A stretch of DNA of 45,856 nt, taken from NCBI RefSeq assembly GCF_900104615.1, contig NZ_LT629939.1, positions 1,088,435 to 1,134,290 on the forward strand, given 5' to 3'. Under the pieces are notes generated by a model, which saw only the letters and a program-made list of their open reading frames with translations, was not told the DNA's origin and made no database searches. Numbering within the stretch: position 1 is the first letter of the stretch; the number at the start of each line of letters is the position of its first letter. The DNA comes from Merdimmobilis hominis. GTDB taxonomy: Bacteria > Bacillota > Clostridia > Oscillospirales > Ruminococcaceae. Below are positions 7,466-15,942 of this stretch, one piece after another. Position numbers and translations under genes: made by a program.

Positions 7466-8626
7466 ATGTGTCCATCCTATGACCGCGACCAATTGGTTCT
7501 CCTCTTGCAGCAGCTGATCCAAATCCCCAGCATTGCCCCTCCAGGAGATGAGGCCCCCTGCGCCGACCTGCTGGCCCAATACCTGGGGGATTGCCCCAAC
7601 CTGGAACTCTCTTTCCAGGAGATCGGCGAGAACCGTAAGAACTTGATCGCCACCCTCAAAGGCACTGGGGAGAAGAAGGCCATCCTCCTCAACGGCCACC
7701 TGGATGTAGTCCCTGTGGGGGAACGGGCCAACTGGAAGTATGATCCCTTCGGGGCACAGATTGTGGACGGCACCATGTATGGCCGGGGCACCGGCGACAT
7801 GAAAGCCGGCCTGCTGGCTTTGGCCGCCGCCCTAAAACTCCACGCCCAAAGCGGAAAGCCCCTCAAAGGGGACGTGGTCTTTTTGGCCACCTGCGGCGAG
7901 GAAGTAGACGGCTGCGGCGCCCGCGCTTTTGTCAAGGACCACGACATGAGCGCCTTTGACGCCTCCATCATCGCCGAGCCCACCGGCTCGGCGGTCGTCT
8001 CGGCGGAGAAGGGCCTGCTTTGGGTAAAAATCCACTCGGCAGGGGTCACCGCCCACGGGTCGGTGCCGGAAACCGGGGTCAATGCCATCCAATATCTGAT
8101 GGAGGCCTTGTTCCACATCAAAGCCGGGTTCAACCCCCAGAGCATCCACCCCACTTTAGGCAAGACCACCATGAACATCGGGGTGTTCCACGGCGGCATG
8201 GAGCCCAATATCGTGCCGGACAGCGCCTATGCCTCCATCGATTTCCGCTGTGTGCCCGGCTATGACCACAACGACGTACTCCAATTGATCGACGACTCCA
8301 TCGCAAAGGTCAAGGCGGAACACTCGGATGCCAATCTGTGGGTGGAGATCCTCAACAACCGGCTGCTCATCTCCACCCCCGACGACCACCCCCTGATCCA
8401 GAAAGCGGTGGAGCTGAACCGGAAGATGGGCCTTTCCACCACCATCGAAGGTAAAGTGGCCTGCACCGATGGCTCCATCCTCAACACCGTCTGCGACACC
8501 CCCATGCTCATCTACGGCCCCGGCGAGTCCAGCCAGGCCCATGTCTACGACGAGTATGTCACCTTGGAGGCGTTCCACAACAATGTCGCCTTCTTCTACG
8601 ACATTTTGGAGGAGCTGTTGGGCTAA
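7466..8626 (+). CDS. M20 family peptidase, ArgE/DapE/CPG2-like
   Basis: Predicted cytoplasmic zinc-dependent amidohydrolase of the ArgE/DapE group, cutting an N-acyl amino acid or small peptide; the substrate cannot be named from sequence. The 386-aa product has the complete metal site: LNGHLDVVP (HxD near residue 76), GRGTGDMKAG (bridging Asp), TCGEEVDGCG (Glu-Glu), IAEPTG and the late GPGESSQAHVYDEY histidine. The middle dimerisation domain contains TAHGSVPETG. The start ATG 7466 follows AAAGGAG. It is monocistronic, with its own extended -10 promoter and a strong terminator, and no arg or dap genes are near. It is not a close copy of the other M20 gene at 1066-2187. Confidence 0.88.
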   Translation: MCPSYDRDQLVLLLQQLIQIPSIAPPGDEAPCADLLAQYLGDCPNLELSFQEIGENRKNLIATLKGTGEKKAILLNGHLDVVPVGERANWKYDPFGAQIVDGTMYGRGTGDMKAGLLALAAALKLHAQSGKPLKGDVVFLATCGEEVDGCGARAFVKDHDMSAFDASIIAEPTGSAVVSAEKGLLWVKIHSAGVTAHGSVPETGVNAIQYLMEALFHIKAGFNPQSIHPTLGKTTMNIGVFHGGMEPNIVPDSAYASIDFRCVPGYDHNDVLQLIDDSIAKVKAEHSDANLWVEILNNRLLISTPDDHPLIQKAVELNRKMGLSTTIEGKVACTDGSILNTVCDTPMLIYGPGESSQAHVYDEYVTLEAFHNNVAFFYDILEELLG

Positions 8627-8637
8627 CGGCGCCCCCT

Positions 8638-8680
8638 CAAAAAAACAGCCTTGTCTTTTCCAAAGACAAGGCTGTTTTTC
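8638..8680. terminator. bidirectional rho-independent terminator
   Basis: A long perfect stem (ACAGCCTTGTCTTT with AAAGACAAGGCTGT, loop TCC) is flanked by an A-run and a T-run. It serves the M20 gene (plus) and the amidohydrolase gene (minus), which converge here. Confidence 0.95.
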
Positions 8681-8697
8681 TTATCAACCCAGTTGGA

Positions 8698-10032
8698 TCA
8701 GAGGACGGCTTTGTCCAACTCCCGGGCGATGGCGGCGATCTCATCCCGATAGGCCAGCATCCGGCTGCGGGCCTCCTTCAGATCGATGGTGAGGAGCCTC
8801 CTATTCTCCACCACCAATTCCCCGTCCACAAATACCGACTCCACATTGGAGGGGTTGGCGCTGTAAACGATGACCGAGTAGTAGTCGTAGATAGGGTTCA
8901 TGTTGACGCTGTCGGTCTCAAAGATGACAAGATCCGCCCGCTTGCCCACCTCCAGGGAGCCGGTGATCCCGTCAAGTCCCAGGGCCTTGGCCCCGCCGAT
9001 GGTGGCCATCTCAAAGATCTCCTTGGCTGGAAAGAGGCTGCGGTCGTGGTTGAACAGCTTCTGCACCTTGCCCACCAAGGGCAGCTGGGTGAGGATGTCG
9101 ATGGTGTTGCCGCTCATAGGGCCGTCGGTGCCCAGGCTGACGGTGATCCCCCGCTCCCGCATCTTTTTGATGGGGGCCACCCCTTTGGCCCCTTTGGCGT
9201 TGGAGCCGGCGTTGTAGGACACTTTGACCCCCCGCTTCTCATAGATATCCAGGTCGTTTTCCTCTAAATTGATGGAGTGGGCGGCCAAAAACCGGTTGTC
9301 CAGCACCCCGATGCTGTCCAAATACGCGACAGGGGTCATGCCATGATCCCGCAGGCAGTCCGCCTGCTCATAGCCCATTTCAGCCACATGCATGCAGAAG
9401 ATGATGCTGTTTTCCCGGGCGATGCGGTGGCATTCCTGGAGATGGGCGGTGTCGTTGGTGTAGATGGCGTGGCAGTTCACCGCCGGGGTGATGCGGGGAT
9501 GGCCTTTCCACTTCTTGACGAACTCCCGGGTATAGGGGATGCCGCCATAGGGCTCCTTGGCGCTGGGAGAGGGGTTGCAAAGCACCGTCTCGGACAGCAC
9601 CCCCCGGATGCCCGCCTTCTCTGCCTCCCGGGCGATGTCATCTTCAAAATAATAGGCGTCGTAAACGGTGGTCACCCCACCCAGCAGCAGTTCGGCAAAG
9701 GCGTAATTGGCCCCGGCTACCGCCATTTCCCGGGTCATGGCGGTGCGTTCCAAGGGGAAGAGGTACCGTTTCAACCGGTCGGGCACATCGTCCGCCAAGC
9801 TGCGGAACACCATCATCGACAGGTGGCTGTGGGTGTTGATCATGCCGGGGGTGATGATCTTGCCCCGGCAGTCCAGGACGGTGTACCCGGCAAATCGGGA
9901 TTCCTCCAGCTGAGCGGTGGGGCCGATCTCCTGGATGGAGTTGCCCTCCACCGCCAGGTAACCGTCCTCATAGAGGGTAAAATCGGCGTCCATGGTGAGG
10001 ATCGCCGCATTTTTGAGCAAGTACTGTGCCAT
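8698..10032 (-). CDS. amidohydrolase, TRZ/ATZ (SsnA/MtaD-like) family
   Basis: Metal-dependent deaminase or hydrolase of the amidohydrolase superfamily, cytosine-deaminase-like branch; members deaminate purines, pyrimidines or S-adenosylhomocysteine, or act on chlorinated triazines. Ligands visible: NTHSH (HxH near residue 65), CMHVAE, LAAHSINL and LGTDGP (the catalytic Asp). An N-terminal beta-sandwich half (ILTMDADF) and the closing GSLEVGKRADLVIFE segment are normal. I start at ATG 10032, eight bases after AAAGGA, giving 444 aa rather than the seven-residue-longer frame. It lies 27 bp after the PPOx-like gene and is probably co-transcribed with it. The substrate is unresolved. Confidence 0.85.
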   Translation of the reverse strand: MAQYLLKNAAILTMDADFTLYEDGYLAVEGNSIQEIGPTAQLEESRFAGYTVLDCRGKIITPGMINTHSHLSMMVFRSLADDVPDRLKRYLFPLERTAMTREMAVAGANYAFAELLLGGVTTVYDAYYFEDDIAREAEKAGIRGVLSETVLCNPSPSAKEPYGGIPYTREFVKKWKGHPRITPAVNCHAIYTNDTAHLQECHRIARENSIIFCMHVAEMGYEQADCLRDHGMTPVAYLDSIGVLDNRFLAAHSINLEENDLDIYEKRGVKVSYNAGSNAKGAKGVAPIKKMRERGITVSLGTDGPMSGNTIDILTQLPLVGKVQKLFNHDRSLFPAKEIFEMATIGGAKALGLDGITGSLEVGKRADLVIFETDSVNMNPIYDYYSVIVYSANPSNVESVFVDGELVVENRRLLTIDLKEARSRMLAYRDEIAAIARELDKAVL

Positions 10033-10059
10033 GGTGTCTTTCCTTTCCGCCAATGGGTT

Positions 10060-10554
10060 TTATTTGGTTTGGCTGGCCTTGACGTATTCGATGGCCTCTT
10101 TGCCGGTCATGTGGTCGATCTCAACGCCGATGAGGATGGCTTGGGTACATCCCCCCACCTCCGCCTCCTGCTTCTCCCGAGGCTGGTCGGCAGAGTATTT
10201 GGCGGTGAGGGCCAGAAAGGCATCCCGCCTCTCTGCGGCATCCTCCACCACAAAAGCCCGGCCAAAGGCGATGACACTGCGGAAATAGGTGGTGTATTCG
10301 GCGCTGACCACCGTGTCCTCATCCACCACGGCAAAGGAGACCTTGGGTTGCCGCCGGATGGCGTCCACCTTGTGGCCCGCCTTGGCCGAATGGAAATAGA
10401 GTTTGCTGTTGTGGTACACATAGCTCAAGGGCACGGCGTAGGGATAGCCGTCGTCCCCCTGCACTGCCAGCACCCCGTTGGTGCCCCGGTGAAGGACTTC
10501 TTCCACCCTGTCCAAAGGGAGCTCCTGGCGGATTCTGCGCATCTTGCGAAACAT
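10060..10554 (-). CDS. pyridoxamine 5'-phosphate oxidase-fold flavoprotein (NimA-like)
   Basis: A 164-residue split-barrel flavin/PLP-fold protein. The family includes nitroimidazole-reductase-like NimA proteins and uncharacterised FMN binders. Diagnostic stretches are GVLAVQGDDGYPYAVPLSYVY near residues 30-50, LYFHSAKAGHKVDAI, VSFAVVDED, and the later RSVIAFGRAFVVEDAAE. The start ATG 10554 follows AAAGGAGAGG. It is the first gene of a two-gene unit with the amidohydrolase. The true substrate and cofactor are not determinable; antibiotic inactivation should not be assumed. Confidence 0.8.
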   Translation of the reverse strand: MFRKMRRIRQELPLDRVEEVLHRGTNGVLAVQGDDGYPYAVPLSYVYHNSKLYFHSAKAGHKVDAIRRQPKVSFAVVDEDTVVSAEYTTYFRSVIAFGRAFVVEDAAERRDAFLALTAKYSADQPREKQEAEVGGCTQAILIGVEIDHMTGKEAIEYVKASQTK

Positions 10555-10588
10555 GGTGTCCTCTCCTTTTCCACAATGTCTGTCTTTT

Positions 10589-10624
10589 AAAAAAGGGCCT
10601 GCCGATGGCGGCAAGCCCTTTTAG
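10589..10624 (-). terminator. terminator of the ABC transporter operon
   Basis: On the minus strand GGGCTTGCCG pairs with CGGCAGGCCC around a CCAT loop (one mismatch) and is followed by T6. It lies 12 bp past the binding-protein gene stop. Confidence 0.88.
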
Positions 10625-10635
10625 GGGGATATCGA

Positions 10636-11715
10636 TTACTGGTTCAGGGTCTTGTTCCACATGTCGACCCAGTTCTCAAGCAGGGGGTTGACCACGCTGA
10701 AATCCACGATGTTGGACTGGTTGGCAGTTTCCACAGTGGTCAGCTTTTTAGCGGCTTCCTCGGGGATCTCCACCTGGGTGTTGACCGCGGATTCGGGGAC
10801 GTTCAGTGCGGCATCCAGCTGGTTCTCCTCCGAGAGGACATAGTTGATGAACTCATAAGCCAGGTCTTTCTGGTCGGAGTTCTTGACGATGTTCACGGTG
10901 TTGAAGTTCAGGTAAGCGCCCTCGGTGGGATCGATGAACACCAGGTTGGTGTTGGAATCGCCCATGGTGTTGTAGGCGAACTCAGCGGCCAAAGCCACCG
11001 AGATCTCACCAGAGGAGAACATGTTCTTCAGGTCGGAGGATTTGGAATAGGTCTTGACGATGTTGGGCTTCAGCTCCTCCAAAGCTTTGAAAGCGGCTTC
11101 GCCGCCATCGGTGGCATAGTCCACGCCGGCGTAGTTGGAAGCCACGGTGACCATAGCGGGGCCAAAGGTGGTGGAGATGTCGGGGATGGCCACCTGGTCG
11201 CGGTACTCTTCTTTCCAGATGTCGGCAAAGGAGGTGATCTCACCGGCCTTCTCCGGGTTGTAGATAATGCCCAGGCGGTTCATGGTGACTGCGGGGCCCT
11301 GTTTGGATTCCTTCAGGAAGTCCGCTTTTTCCAGCAGGTATTCCGCGTTGGGGATGCGGGAGTAGTCGATCTCTTCAAACAGGCCGGCGTCCACACCCTG
11401 CTGGGCGTACTGCTGAGCCAGGTAGATGACGTCCACATCGGTGTTGGGGTCGTTTTTCAGCTTGGTCAGGCGCTCACCGTTGGTGCCGCCCTCATAAACC
11501 ACGGTGCAGTTGTACTTCTCCTCAAAGGGCTTGATGACGGTGTCCTTGATCCGGTCATCGGCCAGGGCGAAGTTGGAGACCACCAGGACGGGCTTCTCCC
11601 CGGAAGCGTCATCCGCCCCCTGGGACGAAGAACTGCTGGAATTTCCGCCATTGCTGCAAGCAGCCAGCATGCTGGCGCAGAGCAGAAGGGCTACCATAGC
11701 CTTAAACTTCTTCAT
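10636..11715 (-). CDS. ABC transporter substrate-binding lipoprotein, PotD/iron-binding class
   Basis: Extracellular solute-binding component of the importer encoded upstream. It has a lipoprotein signal peptide with the lipobox LAAC (Cys near residue 20), then a Ser-rich linker and a type II periplasmic-binding fold that begins VLVVSNFALADD. A length of 359 aa fits PotD/AfuA/PotF-like proteins. The conserved segment MNRLGIIYNPEKAGEITSFADIW is typical of that group. Polyamine, thiamine or ferric-chelate ligands are all possible; I see no decisive residues. The start ATG 11715 follows GTAGGAGG. It is the last gene of the operon, 138 bp after the ATPase. Confidence 0.87.
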   Translation of the reverse strand: MKKFKAMVALLLCASMLAACSNGGNSSSSSSQGADDASGEKPVLVVSNFALADDRIKDTVIKPFEEKYNCTVVYEGGTNGERLTKLKNDPNTDVDVIYLAQQYAQQGVDAGLFEEIDYSRIPNAEYLLEKADFLKESKQGPAVTMNRLGIIYNPEKAGEITSFADIWKEEYRDQVAIPDISTTFGPAMVTVASNYAGVDYATDGGEAAFKALEELKPNIVKTYSKSSDLKNMFSSGEISVALAAEFAYNTMGDSNTNLVFIDPTEGAYLNFNTVNIVKNSDQKDLAYEFINYVLSEENQLDAALNVPESAVNTQVEIPEEAAKKLTTVETANQSNIVDFSVVNPLLENWVDMWNKTLNQ

Positions 11716-11794
11716 ACTTGTTTCCTCCTACATTGTCTTTTGGTATTTTTGTTTCTATCGAACACAGCAACCTGTGCAGCGAGCTGTTTGGGGC

Positions 11795-11809
11795 GGGGGC
11801 TTGTCCCCC
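11795..11809 (-). other. small hairpin in the ATPase-binding protein gap
   Basis: GGGGG pairs with CCCCC around a five-base loop, 80-94 bp upstream of the binding-protein start. No T-tract is visible. A processing or stability role for raising binding-protein expression over the membrane genes is only a guess. Confidence 0.3.
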
Positions 11810-11853
11810 ATGGTAGCAGAACCAGAGCGCAAAATCAGGCGAATCATCGTTGG

Positions 11854-12894
11854 TTACACCACTACCAGCTTTTGGGGAGGCAGATAGAGGCGGACCCTCT
11901 CCCCCGCCTCATGGGTGCGGGTGTTGGAGCCGTTGGCCACCAGGTCGCCAAAGGGGGTGGCAACCTTGTACTGGTAACTCTTGCCCAGATAGGTGCGGAC
12001 TGTCACCGTACCCTCAATCACATTGTTCTCCTCTTGGGCGCCGTCCTCCAAAAGAACGATGTCGTCGGGCCGGATGGTCCCCTTGGGGGCATCCATCTCC
12101 CGCTCCGGCAGATGGCCAATCTCAAACCGGGTGTCCCCGCAGTAGTAGCCGTCCTCCCGCTTTTCCAAGGGGAAGAAATTCTCAAACCCCACAAACCGTG
12201 CCACGAACTCGGTGGCCGGGTGGGCGTAGATATTTTCCGGGGTGTCGTACTGTTCAATGATGCCGCCGTTCATCACCGCCACTTTATCGGAGATGGAGAA
12301 ACACTCCTCCTGGTCGTGGGTGACAAAGACAGTGGTGATCTTCAGCTTCTGCTGAAGCTCCCGAATCTCCACCCGCATTTTCAGGCGGAGCTTGGCGTCC
12401 AAATTGGAGAGGGGCTCGTCCAGGAGCAGCAGCTCCGGCTGAACCACCAGGGCACGGGCCAAGGCCACCCGCTGGCGCTGGCCGCCGGAAAGTTCCCGGG
12501 GATACCGCTTGCCCAAGTCCGCCAGGTCCACGGTGGCGAGGATCTCCTGCACCTTAGGGGCGATCTCCTGCTGGGGCATTTTTCGCATCTTCAGGCCGAA
12601 CGCCACGTTTTCCTCTACCGTCAGATGGGGGAACAGGGCATAGCTTTGGAACACGATGCCGAAATTCCGCTTGTGGATGGGAACCTTGGTGAAGTCCTTG
12701 CCATTGAGGAGGAAGGAACCCCCATTGGGTTCAATAAAACCGGCGATCACCCGCAGGGTGGTTGTTTTTCCGCAGCCGGAGGGCCCCAAAAGGGAGATGA
12801 GTTTGCCCTCCTCAATGTCCAGGCACAGGTTGTTGAGAATCTTCTTTTTTCCGTCGTAGGCGACGTCGATATTCTTCAGCTGGATAAACGACAC
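11854..12894 (-). CDS. ABC transporter ATP-binding protein, PotA-like
   Basis: Cytoplasmic ATPase of the importer. Walker A is GPSGCGKTT near residue 37, the Q-loop is FQSYALFPH, the signature LSGGQRQRVA, Walker B LLLLDEPLSNLD and the switch histidine is in VTHDQEE. A C-terminal TOBE regulatory/ligand-sensing domain (about 240-346, including TIRPDDI) marks it as the PotA/MalK/FbpC group. The start is GTG 12894 after AGGAGG. Its leader closely resembles that of the EamA gene just upstream (see findings). Specificity for polyamines is inferred from the operon pattern, not proven. Confidence 0.92.
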   Translation of the reverse strand: MSFIQLKNIDVAYDGKKKILNNLCLDIEEGKLISLLGPSGCGKTTTLRVIAGFIEPNGGSFLLNGKDFTKVPIHKRNFGIVFQSYALFPHLTVEENVAFGLKMRKMPQQEIAPKVQEILATVDLADLGKRYPRELSGGQRQRVALARALVVQPELLLLDEPLSNLDAKLRLKMRVEIRELQQKLKITTVFVTHDQEECFSISDKVAVMNGGIIEQYDTPENIYAHPATEFVARFVGFENFFPLEKREDGYYCGDTRFEIGHLPEREMDAPKGTIRPDDIVLLEDGAQEENNVIEGTVTVRTYLGKSYQYKVATPFGDLVANGSNTRTHEAGERVRLYLPPQKLVVV

Positions 12895-12941
12895 AGCAGT
12901 TCCTCCTATCGTTGGGTAGCTTTCCTCAGTTCAGAACGGTT

Positions 12942-12959
12942 TTCCGGCTGCCGCCGGAA
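12942..12959 (-). other. hairpin between eamA-like gene and ATPase gene
   Basis: TTCCGGC and GCCGGAA form a perfect 7-bp stem with a four-base loop, just after the EamA stop on the minus strand. No T-run follows, so read-through into the ATPase gene is expected. Confidence 0.4.
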
Positions 12960-12971
12960 CGAAAATACCAG

Positions 12972-13385
12972 TTATAAGACCATTATCAATGTCCCCGCGG
13001 TGATCAGAGCCCCGCCAATCCACGCTTTCATGGTGGGCTGCTCATGGAGGAACACAAACGCCAGTACTAGCGTGATGACAACACTCAATTTATCGACGGG
13101 AACCACTTTGGAGGCTTCGCCCATCTGCAAGGCCCTGTAGTAAAAGAGCCAGGAAGCCCCAGTTGCCAATCCGGATAAAATCAAGAAGAGCCAGCTCTTC
13201 CTGCTGATTTCGGTGATCCCGGACTGTGTGCCAGTCAGGAACACCATCCCCCACGCCATGGCCAAGACTACCATCGTCCGGATTGCCGTGGCCAGGTTGG
13301 AATTGACCCCTTCAATCCCGATTTTCGCCAATATGGAGGTCAGCGCAGCAAAGACCGCAGACAAAAGAGCGAACACAAACCACAC
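12972..13385 (-). CDS. single-domain EamA/DMT-type membrane transporter
   Basis: A 137-residue, very hydrophobic protein with about five predicted helices. This is one half of the usual ten-helix drug/metabolite transporter, so a functional unit would need to dimerise. The EamA pattern is clear: an N-terminal helix with ALTSILAKIG, GLATGASWLFYYRALQMGEASKVVPVDKLS in the middle (positions about 75-105) and the final helix LITAGTLIMVL. Short members of this kind exist, and the frame is intact with its own GGGGGA site and GTG start, so it does not look like a fragment. It is inserted between the permease and ATPase genes of an ABC operon, which is unusual. Confidence 0.8.
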   Translation of the reverse strand: MWFVFALLSAVFAALTSILAKIGIEGVNSNLATAIRTMVVLAMAWGMVFLTGTQSGITEISRKSWLFLILSGLATGASWLFYYRALQMGEASKVVPVDKLSVVITLVLAFVFLHEQPTMKAWIGGALITAGTLIMVL

Positions 13386-13409
13386 AGCGATTTCCCCCTA
13401 TCATTCCGG

Positions 13410-14186
13410 CTATTTCCCCACCTTGACAAGCTTTTCGGTGACCAGCATGATGGCGAAGGACATGATCATCAGCAGGACCGAAAGTGCAGAAACGGTTGGG
13501 TCGTAGTTGTATTCAATGTAGCTCATCATCGCCACCGGCAAGGTGGTGACCCCAGGGCCGGAGAGGAAGATGGTCAAGGGAACATTGTTAAAGGCGTTGA
13601 TGAAGGCCAAGAGGAAGGCCGACACAATGCCGGAGGAGATATTGGGCAGCACAATTTTAAAGAAGACGGTCAGACGGCTGGCCCCCAGGCTCATGCCGGC
13701 TTCCTCGATGGCGTAATCCAGGCTCTCAATGCTGGCCCCTACGATCCGGAAGGCGTAGGTCACCACCGAGATGGCAAGGCCCACCAGCAGCGCCACCCGG
13801 ACGCTCAGCCGCAGGCGAACGATGATGAAGGTAAACAGGGCAAAGCCGCAGACCACCTGGGGCACCATGTTGGGGGAGAAAAACAGGTCCTTGATAAGCT
13901 TCTTCCCCTTAAAATTGTACCGGGAAAGGGCGTAGGCCCCGGGGATGCCCACCAAGAGAGCAATGACTGTCGCCGCTGTGGAGATCAAGAAGCTGAGCTG
14001 GAAAGCGTCGATGAAGGTCTGGTTGGAGAAGACGTTCTCATACCACTTCAAACTGAACCCCACCGGCGGAAAGCTGATGTAGCTTTCGGTGGTAAAGGAG
14101 GTCAGCGCAATGAGGATCAGGGGTGCAAAGATGAAGAAGTAGACCAGCACCACCATAAACAGGAGGAAATAATTTTTTCGTTTCAT
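13410..14186 (-). CDS. ABC transporter permease, PotC-like
   Basis: Second membrane subunit of the importer, 258 aa with about six helices. The cytoplasmic EAA loop that contacts the ATPase reads EEAGMSLGASRLTVFFKIVLP near residues 165-185 in usual position. The N-terminal helix FLLFMVVLVYFFIFAPLILI acts as the membrane anchor, and PPVGFSLKWYENVF after it is typical of PotC/spermidine-class permeases. The start ATG 14186 follows GGAGGGG, 15 bp after the other permease gene. It is followed by the EamA insertion instead of the expected ATPase. Confidence 0.9.
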   Translation of the reverse strand: MKRKNYFLLFMVVLVYFFIFAPLILIALTSFTTESYISFPPVGFSLKWYENVFSNQTFIDAFQLSFLISTAATVIALLVGIPGAYALSRYNFKGKKLIKDLFFSPNMVPQVVCGFALFTFIIVRLRLSVRVALLVGLAISVVTYAFRIVGASIESLDYAIEEAGMSLGASRLTVFFKIVLPNISSGIVSAFLLAFINAFNNVPLTIFLSGPGVTTLPVAMMSYIEYNYDPTVSALSVLLMIMSFAIMLVTEKLVKVGK

Positions 14187-14201
14187 CTTTCTTTTCCCCT
14201 C

Positions 14202-15029
14202 CTAAGCGCTTTTTTCGCCCAGTTTATCGGCGATGGTGTTGAGGGCGCCCACCACCAGATAGGAGGTGACGATCATCACTGTGGCGATGACCGAGGCCCG
14301 GGTCCAGTTGTCCAGCAGCATGGCCTGCTGGTAGATCAAGGTGGACATCATCATATTTTTGTTGCCGCCCAACATCAGCGGGGTGCTGTAGGCGGAGGCA
14401 GTGCCGGCAAAGACCAGCACGCTGCCCACGATGACCCCCGGCATGCTCAAAGGCACCACCACTTTCAAAAAGGAGACAAACCGGTTGGCTCCCAGGCTCT
14501 GGGCGGCCTCCAGCGTCTCATCGCTGATATTCTCCATCACCCCCACCAAGCTGGTGAGCATGATGGGCAGGAACAGATAGACCGAACCCACTACAATAGC
14601 CCCTTCGGTGTAGAGGAGTTTGAGCGGCTCTTCTACCAGGCCCAACTTCATCAGCAGGTTGTTGAGGATTCCCTCCCGGCCCAGAATGGCGATCCAGGCA
14701 AAGGCGCGGACCACCGTGTTAGTCAGAAGGGGGAAGGTGGCCAGGGCGATCATAATCCCCTTGCGGGAGGATTTCATCCGGGAGATGTAAAAGGCCACCG
14801 GAAGGGCCAGCACCACACAGATCAGCGAGGTGACCAGCGCCACCCGGATGGTCCGCAGGAAGATTTTTTGATAAAAACTGTCCCCCAAAAAGTCGGTATA
14901 TCCTTTTAGGGTAAGCCCGCCATCCCCAAAGAAGGTGGGAACCACGATCCGAAGGATGGGCAGCACCAAAAACAGCAGGATCAGCAAGAGCCCTGGTAGG
15001 AGCAGGAGCCAATGGCTTTTCTTTTTCAA
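14202..15029 (-). CDS. ABC transporter permease, PotB-like
   Basis: First membrane subunit of the importer, about 275 aa with six helices. The EAA loop is LEAAQSLGANRFVSFLKVVVPLSMPG. An ATG at 15044 exists, but its codon is part of the Shine-Dalgarno site (ATGGAGGTG), so the better start is TTG 15029, seven bases after GGAGGT, giving MKKKSHWLLLLPG and the first helix. The longer in-frame extension to 15125 overlaps the regulator gene and is not credible. It lies 22 bp downstream of the Crp/Fnr-type regulator, so the two are very likely co-transcribed. Confidence 0.88.
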   Translation of the reverse strand: MKKKSHWLLLLPGLLLILLFLVLPILRIVVPTFFGDGGLTLKGYTDFLGDSFYQKIFLRTIRVALVTSLICVVLALPVAFYISRMKSSRKGIMIALATFPLLTNTVVRAFAWIAILGREGILNNLLMKLGLVEEPLKLLYTEGAIVVGSVYLFLPIMLTSLVGVMENISDETLEAAQSLGANRFVSFLKVVVPLSMPGVIVGSVLVFAGTASAYSTPLMLGGNKNMMMSTLIYQQAMLLDNWTRASVIATVMIVTSYLVVGALNTIADKLGEKSA

Positions 15030-15051
15030 AAGAGGCACCTCCATAATGTTG

Positions 15052-15762
15052 TTATAGAATTTGGGACACCAACTTGTCCAGCTGCTGGAACTGTTCCTCT
15101 GAAACGGAGATCTTCCCCCGCTCAATGGCGATCAGCCCCTCCTCCTTCAACCGGCTGATATACCGGTACAGGGTGCGCAGGTTGATGCCCAGTTCCTCCG
15201 CCATGGTTTTGCGCTCCACCGGGAGGATGGCGGGAAGGCGGCGGCCGGTGCAGTACTGGTGGATGTAAATGAGCAAGTTTTCCATCCCGCTGTTCAATAG
15301 GCTGCGGTCATTGCGGCGGTAGTTGTTCTGCACAAGGCCCGCCAAGTATTCCAAGGTGATCAAGGCGATGGCGTTGTCCCCATAAATCCAGCGGGAAAAC
15401 TCCTGGGCGGAGAATTCCAGCAGCACGCATTCGGTTGCCGCTGTGACGGTAGCGTCGTAGACCGGCGCCTGGCGGAGCATCTCATACAGCCCGAACAGCT
15501 GCACCGGGTACATGGTGTCAGCGATGATCCGCTTGCCGTCGATGGAATACTTTACAATGTAGCATTTGCCCGCTGCCAGCAGGTAGATTTTATCCACTGG
15601 CAGGCCGCCGCCTATGCACTGCATCCCCTGTTTCAGGTGGACAAGCCGCACCCCGGGCGGGAGGAGCGGCGCAAAGACCTCTGCCGCCTCCCCACAGGAG
15701 TATGGGCGGGCAAAGGCGGTTTGCAGCAGTTGGAAGATGGATTGGTGGGACGATGTCGGCAA
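15052..15762 (-). CDS. Crp/Fnr family transcriptional regulator
   Basis: 236-residue regulator with an N-terminal cyclic-nucleotide-binding-type beta-roll (about 25-140, DKIYLLAAGKCYIVKYSIDGKRIIADTM) and a C-terminal winged helix (about 165-236, with RKTMAEELGINLRTLYRYISRLKEEGLI as the recognition unit). There is no N-terminal Cys cluster for an Fe-S centre, and no full cAMP-binding RxS signature. The start is TTG 15762, seven bases after AGGGGGG; the extension to 15966 covers promoter DNA. It heads the ABC operon and faces yjjI divergently. Likely autoregulation and control of either flank is inference from position and the palindrome at 15921-15942. Confidence 0.85.
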   Translation of the reverse strand: MPTSSHQSIFQLLQTAFARPYSCGEAAEVFAPLLPPGVRLVHLKQGMQCIGGGLPVDKIYLLAAGKCYIVKYSIDGKRIIADTMYPVQLFGLYEMLRQAPVYDATVTAATECVLLEFSAQEFSRWIYGDNAIALITLEYLAGLVQNNYRRNDRSLLNSGMENLLIYIHQYCTGRRLPAILPVERKTMAEELGINLRTLYRYISRLKEEGLIAIERGKISVSEEQFQQLDKLVSQIL

Positions 15763-15838
15763 AATAGTTCCCCCCTCCCAGCAAAAAAGCAGGCAAATCC
15801 CCAGGGATATCCCTTGTGTACACAGAATGTTGATTCTA

Positions 15839-15866
15839 ATTTTACTGAAAATTCTTATCTTTGCAA
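15839..15866 (-). promoter_or_regulatory. promoter of the regulator/ABC operon
   Basis: Minus strand TTGCAA (15861-15866), 16-bp spacer, TAAAAT (15839-15844). It lies about 75 bp before the TTG start. The region is distinctly AT-rich against the surrounding genes. Confidence 0.5.
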
Positions 15867-15920
15867 GCAACTTTACAAATAAAACGCCAATTCTCCCGCA
15901 AAATTGGGGATTTTGTAAAA

Positions 15921-15942
15921 TTAACTGACATCTGTCATTTAA
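15921..15942. promoter_or_regulatory. operator-like palindrome between the Crp-type gene and yjjI
   Basis: TTAA-C-TGACATCTGTCA-T-TTAA is a palindrome over 22 bases apart from the C/T pair and the central dinucleotide. It lies between the two divergent promoters and touches the -35 of the yjjI promoter. It matches neither the classic CRP (TGTGA-N6-TCACA) nor FNR (TTGAT-N4-ATCAA) site, but the half-site TGACA is of a kind Crp/Fnr proteins use. Confidence 0.4.

Noticed and set aside
12972-13385. EamA gene as a pseudogene or half-gene
   Set aside because: The frame is intact with its own ribosome site, complete helices and a natural C-terminus. Single-domain EamA proteins exist, so I call it a gene.
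15921-15942. Canonical CRP or FNR site
   Set aside because: Half-site TGACA with a two-base centre does not fit TGTGA-N6-TCACA or TTGAT-N4-ATCAA, so it is kept as an unassigned palindrome.
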